64,000 nt of DNA from Methylobacterium radiodurans (GCF_003173735.1 NZ_CP029551.1:1727501-1791500), one strand, 5' to 3'. Counted from the stretch's first letter, positions 34,752 to 42,962 are shown. Numbers and translations: made by a program. Notes: generated by a model from the sequence alone, not told the origin.

Positions 34752-35203
34752 CGGCCGAGCCGCCCGCGGATCAAGTGCCAGCGGATCGTGAAGCGCACCA
34801 CGCCCCAGATCGCAGCCTCCTCGAGATCCTCGACCGCGAAGGCGGGCAGGTCCGGGTTGTCAAAGGCGAGGCGCGCGCGGTTGCCCTCGATGACGAGCCG
34901 CTTGATCGACATCTGCCCGGCGACCACCGCGACCACCACGCTGTCGTGCCCCGCCTTCAGGCTGCGATCGACACAGGCGAGGTCGCGGTCGAAGATGCCG
35001 GCGCCGCGCATCGACTCGCCGCTGATCTGCCAGAGGAAGGTGGCGGGTGGGTTCGGTACCAGCCAGCGCGGCAGCTCGATCGCCCCCTCCATGAAGTCGT
35101 CGGCGGGCGAGGGGAAGCCGGCGCAGAGCCGCTGTCCCAGCAGCGGCACGCGCACCGTGGACAACCCGTCGTCCGGCAGTTCTGCGACCCGATGCAGACT
35201 CAC
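34748..35203 (-). CDS. umuD: UmuD, autoproteolytic subunit of polymerase V
   Basis: GTG 35203 gives 151 residues of the LexA-like S24 family. The cleavage site lies in [12 protein letters not shown] (Ala-Gly instead of the Cys-Gly of Escherichia coli). The nucleophile Ser is in [12 protein letters not shown] and the general-base Lys in [13 protein letters not shown]. RecA filaments would trigger cleavage to UmuD'. A LexA box sits 22 bp upstream of the start. Confidence 0.93.
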   Translation of the reverse strand: MSLHRVAELPDDGLSTVRVPLLGQRLCAGFPSPADDFMEGAIELPRWLVPNPPATFLWQISGESMRGAGIFDRDLACVDRSLKAGHDSVVVAVVAGQMSIKRLVIEGNRARLAFDNPDLPAFAVEDLEEAAIWGVVRFTIRWHLIRGRLGR

Positions 35204-35224
35204 GCCAGCGCCTCACCCCTGCTA

Positions 35225-35239
35225 GAACGTTTAGAGAAC
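35225..35239 (-). promoter_or_regulatory. LexA (SOS) box of umuDC
   Basis: On the minus strand the sequence is GTTC-TCTAAAC-GTTC, an exact match to the alphaproteobacterial LexA direct-repeat site GTTC-N7-GTTC. Its position just upstream of umuD indicates SOS control of the operon. Confidence 0.88.
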
Positions 35240-35327
35240 AAGCACGGCTGGCCGACGCAGCACAATCCGAGCGCGCGCAGATTCCGCTGCGGTTGTGAAG
35301 ACGTGTGGATGATGAGGCGAAAGGCGA

Positions 35328-35576
35328 ATGCAGCCCGGCACTTACCGCTTCCATTGTACCGACGGCGAGCACGCGGTGCTCGATCACGCAGGCCGGTACC
35401 TGCGTGCCCGCGACGACCTGCGCGCGGAAGCCGCACGGGCAGCGCGCGCGATCATGGACCGGGTGGCCGGCCGGCTCGACTGGTCGGCCTGGATCGTGGA
35501 CGTGCACGACGGCGCGGGCCGCCACGTGCTCACCCTGAAGTTCACGGAAGCTGGCCCCGCACTGCGGGCGGCCTGA
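35328..35576 (+). CDS. DUF6894 protein
   Basis: ATG 35328 gives 82 residues. RFHCTDGEHAVLDHAGRYLR, then DDLRAEAARAARAIMDRVA and WIVDVHDGAGRHVLTLKF follow the pattern of the small DUF6894 proteins common in Methylobacterium and Bradyrhizobium, often present in many copies. Function unknown. Confidence 0.75.
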   Translation: MQPGTYRFHCTDGEHAVLDHAGRYLRARDDLRAEAARAARAIMDRVAGRLDWSAWIVDVHDGAGRHVLTLKFTEAGPALRAA

Positions 35577-35591
35577 GAGAGGACCCAGAGC

Positions 35592-35843
35592 ATGGCCCTG
35601 AAGACGAGCTTCATGGTGCAGACCTTCAGCATCCACCGGAAGCGGCTGAAGCCGGACCGGCCGGAGCTCGCCTCGACCGAGAGCGGAGCGCTGAAGAAGG
35701 CGCAAGCCATGTCAGCCCGGATGCCCGGCACGGCCGCCATCCGGATCGTAGCCGACGACGAGACGGGCGAACTGGAGAGCGCGACAATCCTCGGGCAGTT
35801 CGGCGAGGTGCCGGACGATTTCGCCGAGAGCCTGCAGAGCTGA
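35592..35843 (+). CDS. hypothetical protein
   Basis: ATG 35592 follows an AGAGAGGA ribosome site. The 83-residue product (ALKTSFMVQTFSIHRKRLKP) has a beta-like second half (GTAAIRIVADDETGELESAT). No domain recognised. It lies 15 bp after the DUF6894 gene and probably shares its transcript. Confidence 0.6.
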   Translation: MALKTSFMVQTFSIHRKRLKPDRPELASTESGALKKAQAMSARMPGTAAIRIVADDETGELESATILGQFGEVPDDFAESLQS

Positions 35844-35852
35844 GGGGGCGTC

Positions 35853-36104
35853 GTGGGGGAGCCAGACGAAAGGCGGCGTGCGACCGCGGAGGGCTACCTG
35901 CGCGGCCGCACCTTGGAAGAGACCCTGGCCGCGTGGCGCTCGGACTACGACGCGCCAACCTATCGCGAGCGCCGGCTCATCCTGGCGCGCTTCGGCACCC
36001 TGCTTCGGAGGCGCCCGGCCGAGGCCCAAAAGGACACAGCGAGAAAACAACCCGAACAAGGCAGATGGAATTGCCCGCCATGGCGTTACGCCGAGCAGGC
36101 ATGA
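35853..36104 (+). CDS. hypothetical protein
   Basis: GTG 35853 gives 83 residues, helical and strongly charged (GEPDERRRATAEGYLRGRTL, then AAWRSDYDAPTYRERRLILA). The last 20 residues (ARKQPEQGRWNCPPWRYAEQ) look unlike the rest and may stem from an out-of-frame join. It follows the previous gene by 9 bp. Confidence 0.5.
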   Translation: MGEPDERRRATAEGYLRGRTLEETLAAWRSDYDAPTYRERRLILARFGTLLRRRPAEAQKDTARKQPEQGRWNCPPWRYAEQA

Positions 36105-36134
36105 TTATTTATATCAGTCGTTATTTGGGTTTTA

Positions 36135-37877
36135 TCACCAGAAGACACTGTAATCGAGCTGGATACCGGACGTCAACGTTGGGTCCACTCTCGCATGGTT
36201 TTCCGGACTTTCCGAGAAACCGGCAAGAACGGTTGCTCTATCGAAAGAGCGATCTGCGAGATGGCCTAGCCAGAAGGCTAGGCCGCCAGCATCCGGGGCT
36301 CGCTTGAGGACGTTGGCATAAAGCGCCGTTACGAAGGACTGATCGCTCAGTGTTGCGCCGTAGCGTTGAGCAAACTCGGGTGAAGAAAGGAAGTTCACAG
36401 CCGCATCATGTAAACTCGTGCCTCTGTCTGCGCGGCTTACGTGCCAGGAAAGGCCGGCCGCATCAGGTAAACGGTTCAAGGCAGCCTGATATAATCTGTA
36501 GGCCTGCCCCGCAGTGCCATCAATATCAAAAGCCAATGTTCCATCTGAAAATTTAACGCGCTCGACATTTATCAACGTATCCGAACCATTCCGATTGAGG
36601 TCATTATCGGTGATAGTTACAACCCTCTTTTGATCCTGGGTCACGAAGGAAGTTGCTTTAAACTCCTTGCGCGATCCGCTCATAGCGGCTGTGTCGGTTC
36701 CTGCGCCGCCTGCGATCAAGTCATTCCCGCCACCGCTGTCGAAGAGGTCGTTCCCATCGCCGCCGCCCATCACGTCTCGTTGCTGGCTTCCGATATGGTA
36801 GTCGTTGCCTTTGCTACCGATGTAAATCTGTGAACTAGAGTCGTATTGAGGTTTGTATTCATAAGATTTTACGATTTCTACTGTGCCAGATGTTTTGTCA
36901 TTGGGCTTGATATTTTTGATCACAATGCCCAACGTTTCATAGGAAGCCTCTACGATCGATGAGGCGGTGGTATTGCCAACCCCAAGCTGCTCCATCAACT
37001 TTGCGGTCACGCTGCCCGACGTCGAAATGATATATGAATCGATCAGCCGGTCGGCTGTGCCGGGATCCATCGTCTCGAAGTTGGTTAGGAGATTTGATAT
37101 GAGATCGGTACCGTTTTTTTGAATGTCATATAGAGTAAGTCCAAGGCTGACGGCGTTTCCGATGGCCGCAGCATATTGCGGAACTAGTTTCTTTGCTGCG
37201 AATTGTGAGGCTGCTTCTAAGCCTGTGTTGATCGCTGTTGTAACAATTGAGCCGGCGACGTCGGATGTCGCAACTCGCCAATCAAAAGACCATGAACCAT
37301 CTGCGTTAATAGTCTTTTGTTGAATATCAGATGTTGTTGTGTAGCTTTTGGACAGTCCGAAAGGGATCGCAAAATCGTCGGGCACGCTAAAGCCAGAATA
37401 TTTATAATACCATCCTGTCCCGGGCGCGCCGCTAAGGGACTCGATTTCATAAGTCTCCCTTACAGACCCGGGATACTTGTTATAGATGCCAGTTATCTGG
37501 AACTCTGCATAGTCAAAGTTATCGTAGCCCCGTGGCTCGCCTGGATCGCCGTACCCGAATTCCAAACCATACTTGTCTCTTACAGCATATCCATCGACTG
37601 TAAGCTTGGCTCCGTAGTCGCTAGGCCGCTTCTGATGCAGCGATACGAACTTGATTTCGGCGTAAAGCGTCTTAGTCATGAGCGAATCCGGAGGCCGAAT
37701 CAGTAAATCGGTTTCAGCCAAAACGGTAGCCGGAAAGTATGCAAAGGGAAACCCATTGCCACTGATTGTTCCGAGCGACAGATTGCTTACATTGCCCAGC
37801 GCCCACGGTAAAAAATTGGATCTGGAGAACAGAGTAAATGCATCTTTCGTCCCGGCGGTATCGCGTGAAATTCCCAA
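36135..37877 (-). CDS. RTX-type secreted protein with DUF4214 domain
   Basis: The frame has 580 codons from TTG 37877; ATG 37679 is an alternative start, but coding character is visible before it (RSNFLPWALGNVSNLSLGTI). The region around residue 390 has calcium-binding RTX nonapeptides (SKGNDYHIGSQQRDVMGGGD, then GNDLFDSGGGNDLIAGGAGT). The C-terminal 110 residues are DUF4214-like (AYRLYQAALNRLPDAAGLSW, ALYANVLKRAPDAGGLAFWL). Such proteins leave the cell by a type I system with a C-terminal uncleaved signal. The N-terminal domain is unfamiliar. No secretion genes are adjacent. GC content is lower than that of the flanks. Confidence 0.8.
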   Translation of the reverse strand: MGISRDTAGTKDAFTLFSRSNFLPWALGNVSNLSLGTISGNGFPFAYFPATVLAETDLLIRPPDSLMTKTLYAEIKFVSLHQKRPSDYGAKLTVDGYAVRDKYGLEFGYGDPGEPRGYDNFDYAEFQITGIYNKYPGSVRETYEIESLSGAPGTGWYYKYSGFSVPDDFAIPFGLSKSYTTTSDIQQKTINADGSWSFDWRVATSDVAGSIVTTAINTGLEAASQFAAKKLVPQYAAAIGNAVSLGLTLYDIQKNGTDLISNLLTNFETMDPGTADRLIDSYIISTSGSVTAKLMEQLGVGNTTASSIVEASYETLGIVIKNIKPNDKTSGTVEIVKSYEYKPQYDSSSQIYIGSKGNDYHIGSQQRDVMGGGDGNDLFDSGGGNDLIAGGAGTDTAAMSGSRKEFKATSFVTQDQKRVVTITDNDLNRNGSDTLINVERVKFSDGTLAFDIDGTAGQAYRLYQAALNRLPDAAGLSWHVSRADRGTSLHDAAVNFLSSPEFAQRYGATLSDQSFVTALYANVLKRAPDAGGLAFWLGHLADRSFDRATVLAGFSESPENHARVDPTLTSGIQLDYSVFW

Positions 37878-38249
37878 TTATTTTGATATTCATATGTAAA
37901 GTGGCTGCAATCATTCGGGTAGCGTTCCGCAGAAATGCAGTGGCATTCTGTAGATGTGCATCGTCAATACGCTGCAGGCGGCTTGGCGCCCGCTAAGCCG
38001 TGTTCCCCGGCAATCGCTCACTGAAGCGTATTGTCAAAGGTGCACAGTCAGCCAGAGGCTGCGCAAAGGTCGCGTGACATGCGAGGGGCCGCGCCAGGGC
38101 CACTTTGTGCGCAAAAAGCCCGGTCGCGGCATCACGCACGCGACCGGGCGAAGGTTCGAGCCTGCAGCGGCGGGGGTTGTGCCGGCCGGCTCTTCGGAAC
38201 GTGGAATCCACGAGCTGGCCGGTTGTTCCCGAGCTGCCGCGAAAAAGGT
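37878..38249. other. 372-bp gap with a terminator facing the phage genes
   Basis: No gene is supported. The left 100 bp are AT-rich and belong with the RTX gene; a possible start MNIKIIGNF-like in another frame near 37895 hints that the RTX 5' end may be frameshifted. The right part contains the terminator at 38113-38149. Confidence 0.5.
38113..38149 (-). terminator. rho-independent terminator of the phage lysis operon
   Basis: On the minus strand GCCCGGTCG pairs with CGACCGGGC across a 14-base loop and is followed by five T residues. It lies about 100 bp after the last minus-strand phage gene. Confidence 0.8.
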
Positions 38250-38456
38250 TTAGGCGCCCAGCGCTGGGCGGGCCCGGCCGAGCATCACCTGCGCCTCGGC
38301 GATCGACAGGCCGAGGCGCGCGAGCGCCAGCGGGTCGAGGGGCACGCGCACGAGCTGGCCGCGCGGGTCGGTGTAGAACAGGGCGGCGCGCCCGTCCTCC
38401 AGCCAGCCGATCCAGGGCGGGAGCATCGGGGGTTCTAGGGCGGCGTCATCCGGCAT
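38250..38456 (-). CDS. small phage-associated hypothetical protein
   Basis: ATG 38456 gives 68 residues (PDDAALEPPMLPPWIGWLED, then GRAALFYTDPRGQLVRVPLD). It overlaps the 3' end of the next upstream gene by 11 bp. Its position at the end of the lysis/tail gene run suggests a phage origin; function unknown. Confidence 0.55.
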   Translation of the reverse strand: MPDDAALEPPMLPPWIGWLEDGRAALFYTDPRGQLVRVPLDPLALARLGLSIAEAQVMLGRARPALGA

Positions 38457-38664
38457 CGGGCGTCCTTTCGGGGTCGGCGGGGGTGATTCCGCGCAGCGCG
38501 AGCGCCGGCCGGCCGAAGCAGCGGCCGAGCGCCCGGCCGAGCGCCTGACCGTAGGGCTCGCCCGCGGCCTCGCTCGCGGGCTCGGCCGCGCACAGGCGCG
38601 CAAAGGCCGCGCGCAGGTCAACCTCGTCGGCCGCGAGCGGCGTGGGTGATGGAGCCTCCGACAT
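38446..38664 (-). CDS. small phage-associated hypothetical protein
   Basis: ATG 38664 gives 72 residues (SEAPSPTPLAADEVDLRAAF, then ARLCAAEPASEAAGEPYGQA). Alanine-rich, soluble. It lies 4 bp after the preceding phage gene. No family recognised. Confidence 0.5.
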   Translation of the reverse strand: MSEAPSPTPLAADEVDLRAAFARLCAAEPASEAAGEPYGQALGRALGRCFGRPALALRGITPADPERTPDAG

Positions 38665-38668
38665 GCGC

Positions 38669-39136
38669 CTATCCTCCCGATCCGCCGCCCCAGCCGCCGG
38701 GCGGCGCGGGCGGGGCGCCGCGCTGCCGGATCAGCTCGTTCCAGCGCCGCTCGACCGCGGCCGCGATGCGCCACTCCTGAAAGTCGTCTTCCTGCGCCTT
38801 GGCCCAGACGGTGGCGGCGGCCGAGATCGTCTTCAGCGCCTCCGACTGGATCACCATGTGGGCGGCGATCGTGTCGTGGGCGGTGAGGAAGCGCAGGACG
38901 GCGGCCGAGGTGAGCAGGTCCTGCGCGTCGAAGGCCTCGTGGCCGGGCTCGGTCGGGAGGGCCACCGGCCCCGCCTCCGCGCCCTTCTCCGCCTTGACGG
39001 CGGCCTTGCCGGCCCGGTGCTGCGACACGTACTGCCACACGCCCCAGGCGGCGATGCCGAGCCCGATCGCGACGTTGGCCACCAACTGGCCCGAGGGGGA
39101 GAGCTGGGCGATGTAGTCCGTCAGCTCACCCGGCAT
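38669..39136 (-). CDS. phage-associated membrane protein
   Basis: ATG 39136 overlaps the preceding gene by 11 bp and gives 155 residues. A hydrophobic segment at residues 15-35 (LVANVAIGLGIAAWGVWQYV) is followed by a charged helical region with AQDLLTSAAVLRFLTAHDTI and a Gly/Pro-rich tail. Position next to holin and endolysin genes suggests a role in lysis or as a virion protein, but no family is recognised. Confidence 0.6.
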   Translation of the reverse strand: MPGELTDYIAQLSPSGQLVANVAIGLGIAAWGVWQYVSQHRAGKAAVKAEKGAEAGPVALPTEPGHEAFDAQDLLTSAAVLRFLTAHDTIAAHMVIQSEALKTISAAATVWAKAQEDDFQEWRIAAAVERRWNELIRQRGAPPAPPGGWGGGSGG

Positions 39137-39722
39137 CGCCCGCTCTCCTGCCCTCGACGCGGCCCGTGTCGCGGATCGCACAGATGAAGTTGAAGAGTTC
39201 GAGCGCGGCCACCCAGGCGTAGGTGCGCAGGCCCGTGCCGCCGACGCCGGAGAGGAGCATCGCCCAGCTCACCTGCAGCCAGAGGAAGATCGCCACAAAG
39301 CTCGAGGCCGCGCGGATGTGGGGCGAGAAGCGGAAGCCCCGGAAGGTGCCGTTGACGGCCAGGGCCGCGAAGCGGATCGCGGCGACCGCCAGGAAGCACT
39401 CACCCCAGGTCTCCTCGCTCATCCACGCCGCCATCACGGTCATGTTGGGCGAGACGGCAAAGACCGGCACCGCCGAGTAGAGCGTCCAGCCGAAGAGCAG
39501 GAGCTCGCCCATCGCCCACCATTCCGGGAATCGCAGCCGGAAGTGGCCGATGACGCCGCGCCAGAGGCGCCGCCAGAGCGGCGGGCGCACGGTGCGGGCG
39601 CTGGCGTGCAGGCGCAGAACGGTCAGGACCATGGCGGCTTCCAGGGCTGGCGAGCGGTCGACCGGCTCGCGGGGCCCGAAGCCGGGCGGCATCGGCGCCG
39701 GGTCGGGCAGTGCGGCGTGCAT
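39126..39722 (-). CDS. phage-associated multispan membrane protein
   Basis: ATG 39722 gives 198 residues; a second ATG 12 bp upstream is possible. Several hydrophobic helices are seen (MGELLLFGWTLYSAVPVFAV, FLAVAAIRFAALAVNGTF, then SSFVAIFLWLQVSWAMLLSG). I recall similar small membrane proteins next to phage lysozyme genes in alphaproteobacterial prophages. A holin-like or immunity role is possible but not shown. Confidence 0.55.
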   Translation of the reverse strand: MHAALPDPAPMPPGFGPREPVDRSPALEAAMVLTVLRLHASARTVRPPLWRRLWRGVIGHFRLRFPEWWAMGELLLFGWTLYSAVPVFAVSPNMTVMAAWMSEETWGECFLAVAAIRFAALAVNGTFRGFRFSPHIRAASSFVAIFLWLQVSWAMLLSGVGGTGLRTYAWVAALELFNFICAIRDTGRVEGRRAGDAG

Positions 39723-39760
39723 GGGGCGTCCCAAGGGGCGGGAAATGCGGGGAGGCAGGG

Positions 39761-39805
39761 CGTCTAGACGGGCAGCCGGCAGGCGCGACCGGGAGCGTCT
39801 AGACG
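39761..39805. repeat. two copies of the palindrome CGTCTAGACG in a phage spacer
   Basis: The 10-bp palindrome occurs at 39761-39770 and 39796-39805 in the spacer upstream of the 39126-39722 gene. A third copy is at 42490-42499. CTAG is generally rare in bacterial DNA, so three perfect copies in 2.7 kb stand out. A phage regulator site is possible. Confidence 0.5.
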
Positions 39806-39846
39806 GGGCGCTCGCCGGCCAGAGCGCGGTCCGGCCGGCGGCAGGC

Positions 39847-40245
39847 CTACTTCTTCGTGTCGATGAATTTGTCGACGGAGCGGGCGAGCATGTAGGCGCC
39901 GATCCCGACGGACAGGAGCGACCACAGCTCGGCCGGCACGCCCTTGAGGGCCGCCACCACCTCGGCCTGGAGGCCGAGCATCGGCGAGATCACGCCCACC
40001 CACGTGATCATGGCGAGCGCCCAGAACACCGTGGCGGGCCGGGCGTTCCTGGCCCACGGGCTCTCGGAGGCCGCGTCCGCCTTCATCACCTCGGCCATGG
40101 CCCTGTTGAGGTCGGACTGCTGGTCGAGCGCCGCGCGCTGCAGCTCGGCCTGCACCTGGGCGCGCTGGCCCTCGTCCGGGATGATCCGCTGCAGGATCGG
40201 CCCGACCGTCGAGAGGAGGGCGGGCAGGATCGTGAGGAAGCCCAT
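39847..40245 (-). CDS. three-TM holin of the GTA/prophage type
   Basis: ATG 40245 gives 132 residues (GFLTILPALLSTVGPILQRI). A helical charged part (QRAQVQAELQRAALDQQSDL) is followed by two membrane helices (TVFWALAMITWVGVISPMLG, LLSVGIGAYMLARS). This matches the GTA_holin_3TM family. It would open the inner membrane for the endolysin encoded 3 bp upstream. Confidence 0.85.
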   Translation of the reverse strand: MGFLTILPALLSTVGPILQRIIPDEGQRAQVQAELQRAALDQQSDLNRAMAEVMKADAASESPWARNARPATVFWALAMITWVGVISPMLGLQAEVVAALKGVPAELWSLLSVGIGAYMLARSVDKFIDTKK

Positions 40246-40248
40246 GGC

Positions 40249-41028
40249 TCAAAGCCCCTTCTGCATGTTGCGACGGACGGCGTAGACGAGGCCGGCAAGA
40301 CCCGTGGGCGGGGCGGTGAGCGCGGCGACCGCGGCCGGGCTCGCGGGCGCGCCGAGCGCCGCGGGCAGGCGGGCGGCGGTGAGCGGCATGCCGCCGGCCG
40401 TGAGCGCCGCCTCGAAGCGGCGGGCGTACCCGGCGATGTCGGCGGCGCGGTCCGTGCCGTTCACGGTGCGGCGCGCGCCCTCGTAGTCGCAGCGCGCGCC
40501 CGCGATGAAGTCCTCGAGCGCGCGGCCCGTGAAGTCGCCGCGGGTCGAGGCGCCGCGGGTCACGCCCTCGATCAGGATGCGGGCGGAGATCGCCGGGTCG
40601 AGTGCCAGATCCGGGTTGCCCGCGAGGTCGAGGCCGATGAGCGCGCCCATCGCGCGGTAGTTCGCCTCGTGCGTGAGCTGCACGTCGCCGCGCCCGAACC
40701 AGCCGGCGCGCCAGTAGGGCGTCTTCACCGACTTGAGCCGGCCGGCGGCGAAGGCCCGGTCTAGGCGGGCGATGGCGTCCGCCGTCGAGGTGGCGAAGCC
40801 CTCGCGCACGGGCTGCATGCGCTGGCCCGTCTCGTGGAACGAGGTCGCCAGGATGTAGGCCAGATGCCGCCGGTCGAGCAGGAAGGCGTAGGCCAGGAAG
40901 GCGTCGAGCAGGCGCTCGATGCCCGCGACCTGCGCGAGCGAGAGCGTGCCGAACAGGGGGCGGATGGACGCGAAGAAGCGCGCCCGGTCGAGGCGCGCGA
41001 AGGCGCCCGCGTCGGGGGACGTGGCCAT
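40249..41028 (-). CDS. GH19-type (chitinase-like) phage lysozyme
   Basis: ATG 41028 gives 259 residues. The catalytic region YILATSFHETGQRMQPVREG holds the family glutamate; RGDVQLTHEANYRAMGALIG (wall-hydrolase RGxxQLT motif) follows, as in GH19-type phage endolysins. The C-terminal 60 residues are Ala/Pro-rich with a hydrophobic stretch. No signal peptide is apparent, consistent with holin-dependent export. Confidence 0.85.
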   Translation of the reverse strand: MATSPDAGAFARLDRARFFASIRPLFGTLSLAQVAGIERLLDAFLAYAFLLDRRHLAYILATSFHETGQRMQPVREGFATSTADAIARLDRAFAAGRLKSVKTPYWRAGWFGRGDVQLTHEANYRAMGALIGLDLAGNPDLALDPAISARILIEGVTRGASTRGDFTGRALEDFIAGARCDYEGARRTVNGTDRAADIAGYARRFEAALTAGGMPLTAARLPAALGAPASPAAVAALTAPPTGLAGLVYAVRRNMQKGL

Positions 41029-41052
41029 GGGTCGGGCTCCGGACATGAGAAA

Positions 41053-41073
41053 GCCCGCCGGGTGAGGGCGGGC
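41053..41073 (-). terminator. stem-loop between the tail-hub and endolysin genes
   Basis: GCCCGCC and GGCGGGC pair across a 7-base loop; on the minus strand TTTCT follows. A partial terminator separating gpD from the lysis genes. Confidence 0.6.
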
Positions 41074-41114
41074 GGGGTGAAGGCTGACGGGCGTGCGTGA
41101 CCAGGCGGCCGGGC

Positions 41115-42176
41115 TCAGCCCTTGCGGGTGTCGCTGCCGGCCTCGCCGCCGGGCTGCACCAGCGTCAGCTCGGTCGTGTAGCCCTCGCGCCGGGTCAGGC
41201 GGTGCCGGGCGGTCTTGATGCGGTAGGTCCCGTCGATGCCGGGCCGCACGCCCGAGACGATGCAGGAGGCCTCGGCCTGCGCGGACGGATCGCCGTCGAT
41301 GGTGACCGTGCCGCCCCCCTGCTCGCGCTCGGCCTCGGCGCCGGTGGACTTGGTGCGGGACTGCGCGGCGCCCTCGTCCGCTCGGGTGAAGCGGTCGCGG
41401 TGTGTGGCGCTGCCCGGGCGGCGCCGGGCCTTGACGGTCTTGGTCTTATACTTGGCGTCCTCGGTGTCGTAGTATCGCGCCTCGAACTCCGACCAGCTGT
41501 GACGGTCATCGACGGGGCTGAGATCGCCCGAGATGATGTTGCCGATGCGGGTGCCGTCCGGATCGAATTCCCGATGGGCGCGGACCGAGGCCAGCCCCCG
41601 CCCGCCGACCGACTGGCCGCCGGAGCGGTCGGCGAAGATCGCCCGGCTGCCTCGCACCTTGAAGGTCTTGCCGGCCTCTTGGGCGACGCGCATGCCCCAT
41701 TCGAGGAAGCTCTCGCCCTGCATCGCCCAGTAGGGCCGTTCGACGTCGTCGCCCTGCACCTCGACCTGCAGGCCCGCCGACCCGCCGAACTTCTTGGCGG
41801 CGGCCGAGAGCTTGCCCTTGTCATGGTGGCTGTGCTGGCGCTCTTTCGGCTTGCCCTTCTGATCGACGGACTTGGCCGAGATCCGGAGCGTCAGGCCGCC
41901 GCCGCGGGCGAGGGTCGAGGTCGGCCGATCGACCTTGCCCTCGAACATCACGGGCGGGCCGGCCGCGCCGCCGTCGTCGACGAGCATCATGCCGGCCTGG
42001 ATCGGGGCGCCTGTCGGCGGCAGCGCGATCGAGCCGCCGGCGTCGTCGAGTTCGATCTCCAGGCTGTCGGCCTCGCCGCCGTCGTTGTCCGTGATCGACA
42101 TGGAGATCAGGATCGGCGCCAGCGTGCGCGAAATCTCGGTGCCGTTGACCGAGACCCAGAACTCCGTGTGCGGCAT
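41115..42176 (-). CDS. phage late control protein gpD (tail hub)
   Basis: ATG 42176 (PHTEFWVSVNGTEISRTLAP) after GGAG gives 353 residues. The order fits gpD of P2-like contractile tails: an N-terminal beta domain with DGGEADSLEIELDDAGGSI, a lysine-rich middle part (SAKSVDQKGKPKERQ) with MQGESFLEWGMRVAQEAG, then SPVDDRHSWSEFEARYYDTE and the C-terminal TYRIKTARHRLTRREGYTTE. It forms the hub at the base of the tail tube. It is intact, but the remaining tail genes are missing. Confidence 0.85.
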   Translation of the reverse strand: MPHTEFWVSVNGTEISRTLAPILISMSITDNDGGEADSLEIELDDAGGSIALPPTGAPIQAGMMLVDDGGAAGPPVMFEGKVDRPTSTLARGGGLTLRISAKSVDQKGKPKERQHSHHDKGKLSAAAKKFGGSAGLQVEVQGDDVERPYWAMQGESFLEWGMRVAQEAGKTFKVRGSRAIFADRSGGQSVGGRGLASVRAHREFDPDGTRIGNIISGDLSPVDDRHSWSEFEARYYDTEDAKYKTKTVKARRRPGSATHRDRFTRADEGAAQSRTKSTGAEAEREQGGGTVTIDGDPSAQAEASCIVSGVRPGIDGTYRIKTARHRLTRREGYTTELTLVQPGGEAGSDTRKG

Positions 42177-42180
42177 CGGC

Positions 42181-42330
42181 TCACTCCATCGACCAGAGGG
42201 TGATGAGGGGGCGGGCCCGCGCGGCGGCCGGGGAGCGGGCGTCGGGGATCTCGACCACGACCTTCGTGCCGACCGGCAGGATGGGTCCGTGGTCGGCGAG
42301 GCCACCGTCCGCTTCGTAGACCGCACCGGC
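42181..42330 (-). pseudogene. phage tail protein X (gpX) fragment, 5' end missing
   Basis: On the minus strand the codons read VYEADGGLADHGPILPVGTK followed by VVVEIPDARSP and end TLWSME. This matches the C-terminal half of the LysM-like tail protein X (GLADxGPxLPxGT...LPD). The N-terminal half is not found; upstream sequence belongs to an opposite-strand gene. The boundary is near 42.33 kb. Confidence 0.7.
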
Positions 42331-42516
42331 CGTCGCGACGCCGACCGCGCCCTCAACACCGCCTCCGACCTCATGGTCGGACTGGTGATGACCCGCGAGG
42401 CGCAGTTCGAGGCTGACACTCCGGCCAATGCGGCAGCGCTCGCCGAGCGGGCGCGGGACATCGTCACCCAGCTTCAGGTCGCCATCGGGCGTCTAGACGC
42501 CCGCGCGGAGGCGTGA
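42289..42516 (+). CDS. hypothetical protein, probably truncated
   Basis: GTG 42289 gives 75 residues (VGEATVRFVDRTGRRDADRA, then LNTASDLMVGLVMTREAQFE). The frame is convincing up to the stop but overlaps the gpX fragment on the other strand, so its 5' end may be artificial. It is followed 3 bp later by an HNH gene. Confidence 0.45.
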   Translation: MVGEATVRFVDRTGRRDADRALNTASDLMVGLVMTREAQFEADTPANAAALAERARDIVTQLQVAIGRLDARAEA

Positions 42517-42519
42517 GCC

Positions 42520-42948
42520 GTGGCCTTCGCCTGCACCGACGTCGGCACCACGCCCCGCACCCGGCTCACCGACAGCGAGAAGCTCGAGCTTTACGAGGCG
42601 CAACAGGGGCTCTGCCCGCTCTGCGGCCGCGTCATGGTCCAGGGCGAGGCCCTGACCGACGAGCACATGCGCGCCCTCGGCCTCGGCGGCTCGAACGATC
42701 CGGACAACCGCGCGATCGTCCACCGGGCCTGTGCGCTCGCCAAGACCCACGGTCCGGAGGGCGACCTTGCCCTGACGGCTAAGGCCAAGCGCCGGAAGCG
42801 TCGCGGCCTCGGCTTCGTCACCCCGAAGCGCCCTATGCCCGGCTCCAAGGCCTCTGGCGTCAGCCGTGGCCTCGATGGTCTCACCCGCTGCCGGCGCACC
42901 GGCCGCGTCCTCTCCCACCCCTCTGTGATCGACGTGAGGTCGCTGTGA
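42520..42948 (+). CDS. HNH endonuclease
   Basis: GTG 42520 gives 142 residues. QQGLCPLCGRVMVQGEALTD contains the first zinc Cys pair and TDEHMRALGLGG the HNH His pair; SNDPDNRAIVHRACALAKTH contains the Asn and the last His. This is the phage-type HNH fold, often a packaging nuclease or an intron-type nuclease. A basic C-terminal tail follows. No terminase or portal gene is nearby. Confidence 0.8.
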   Translation: MAFACTDVGTTPRTRLTDSEKLELYEAQQGLCPLCGRVMVQGEALTDEHMRALGLGGSNDPDNRAIVHRACALAKTHGPEGDLALTAKAKRRKRRGLGFVTPKRPMPGSKASGVSRGLDGLTRCRRTGRVLSHPSVIDVRSL

Positions 42949-42962
42949 CGCTTGCCGTCCCC

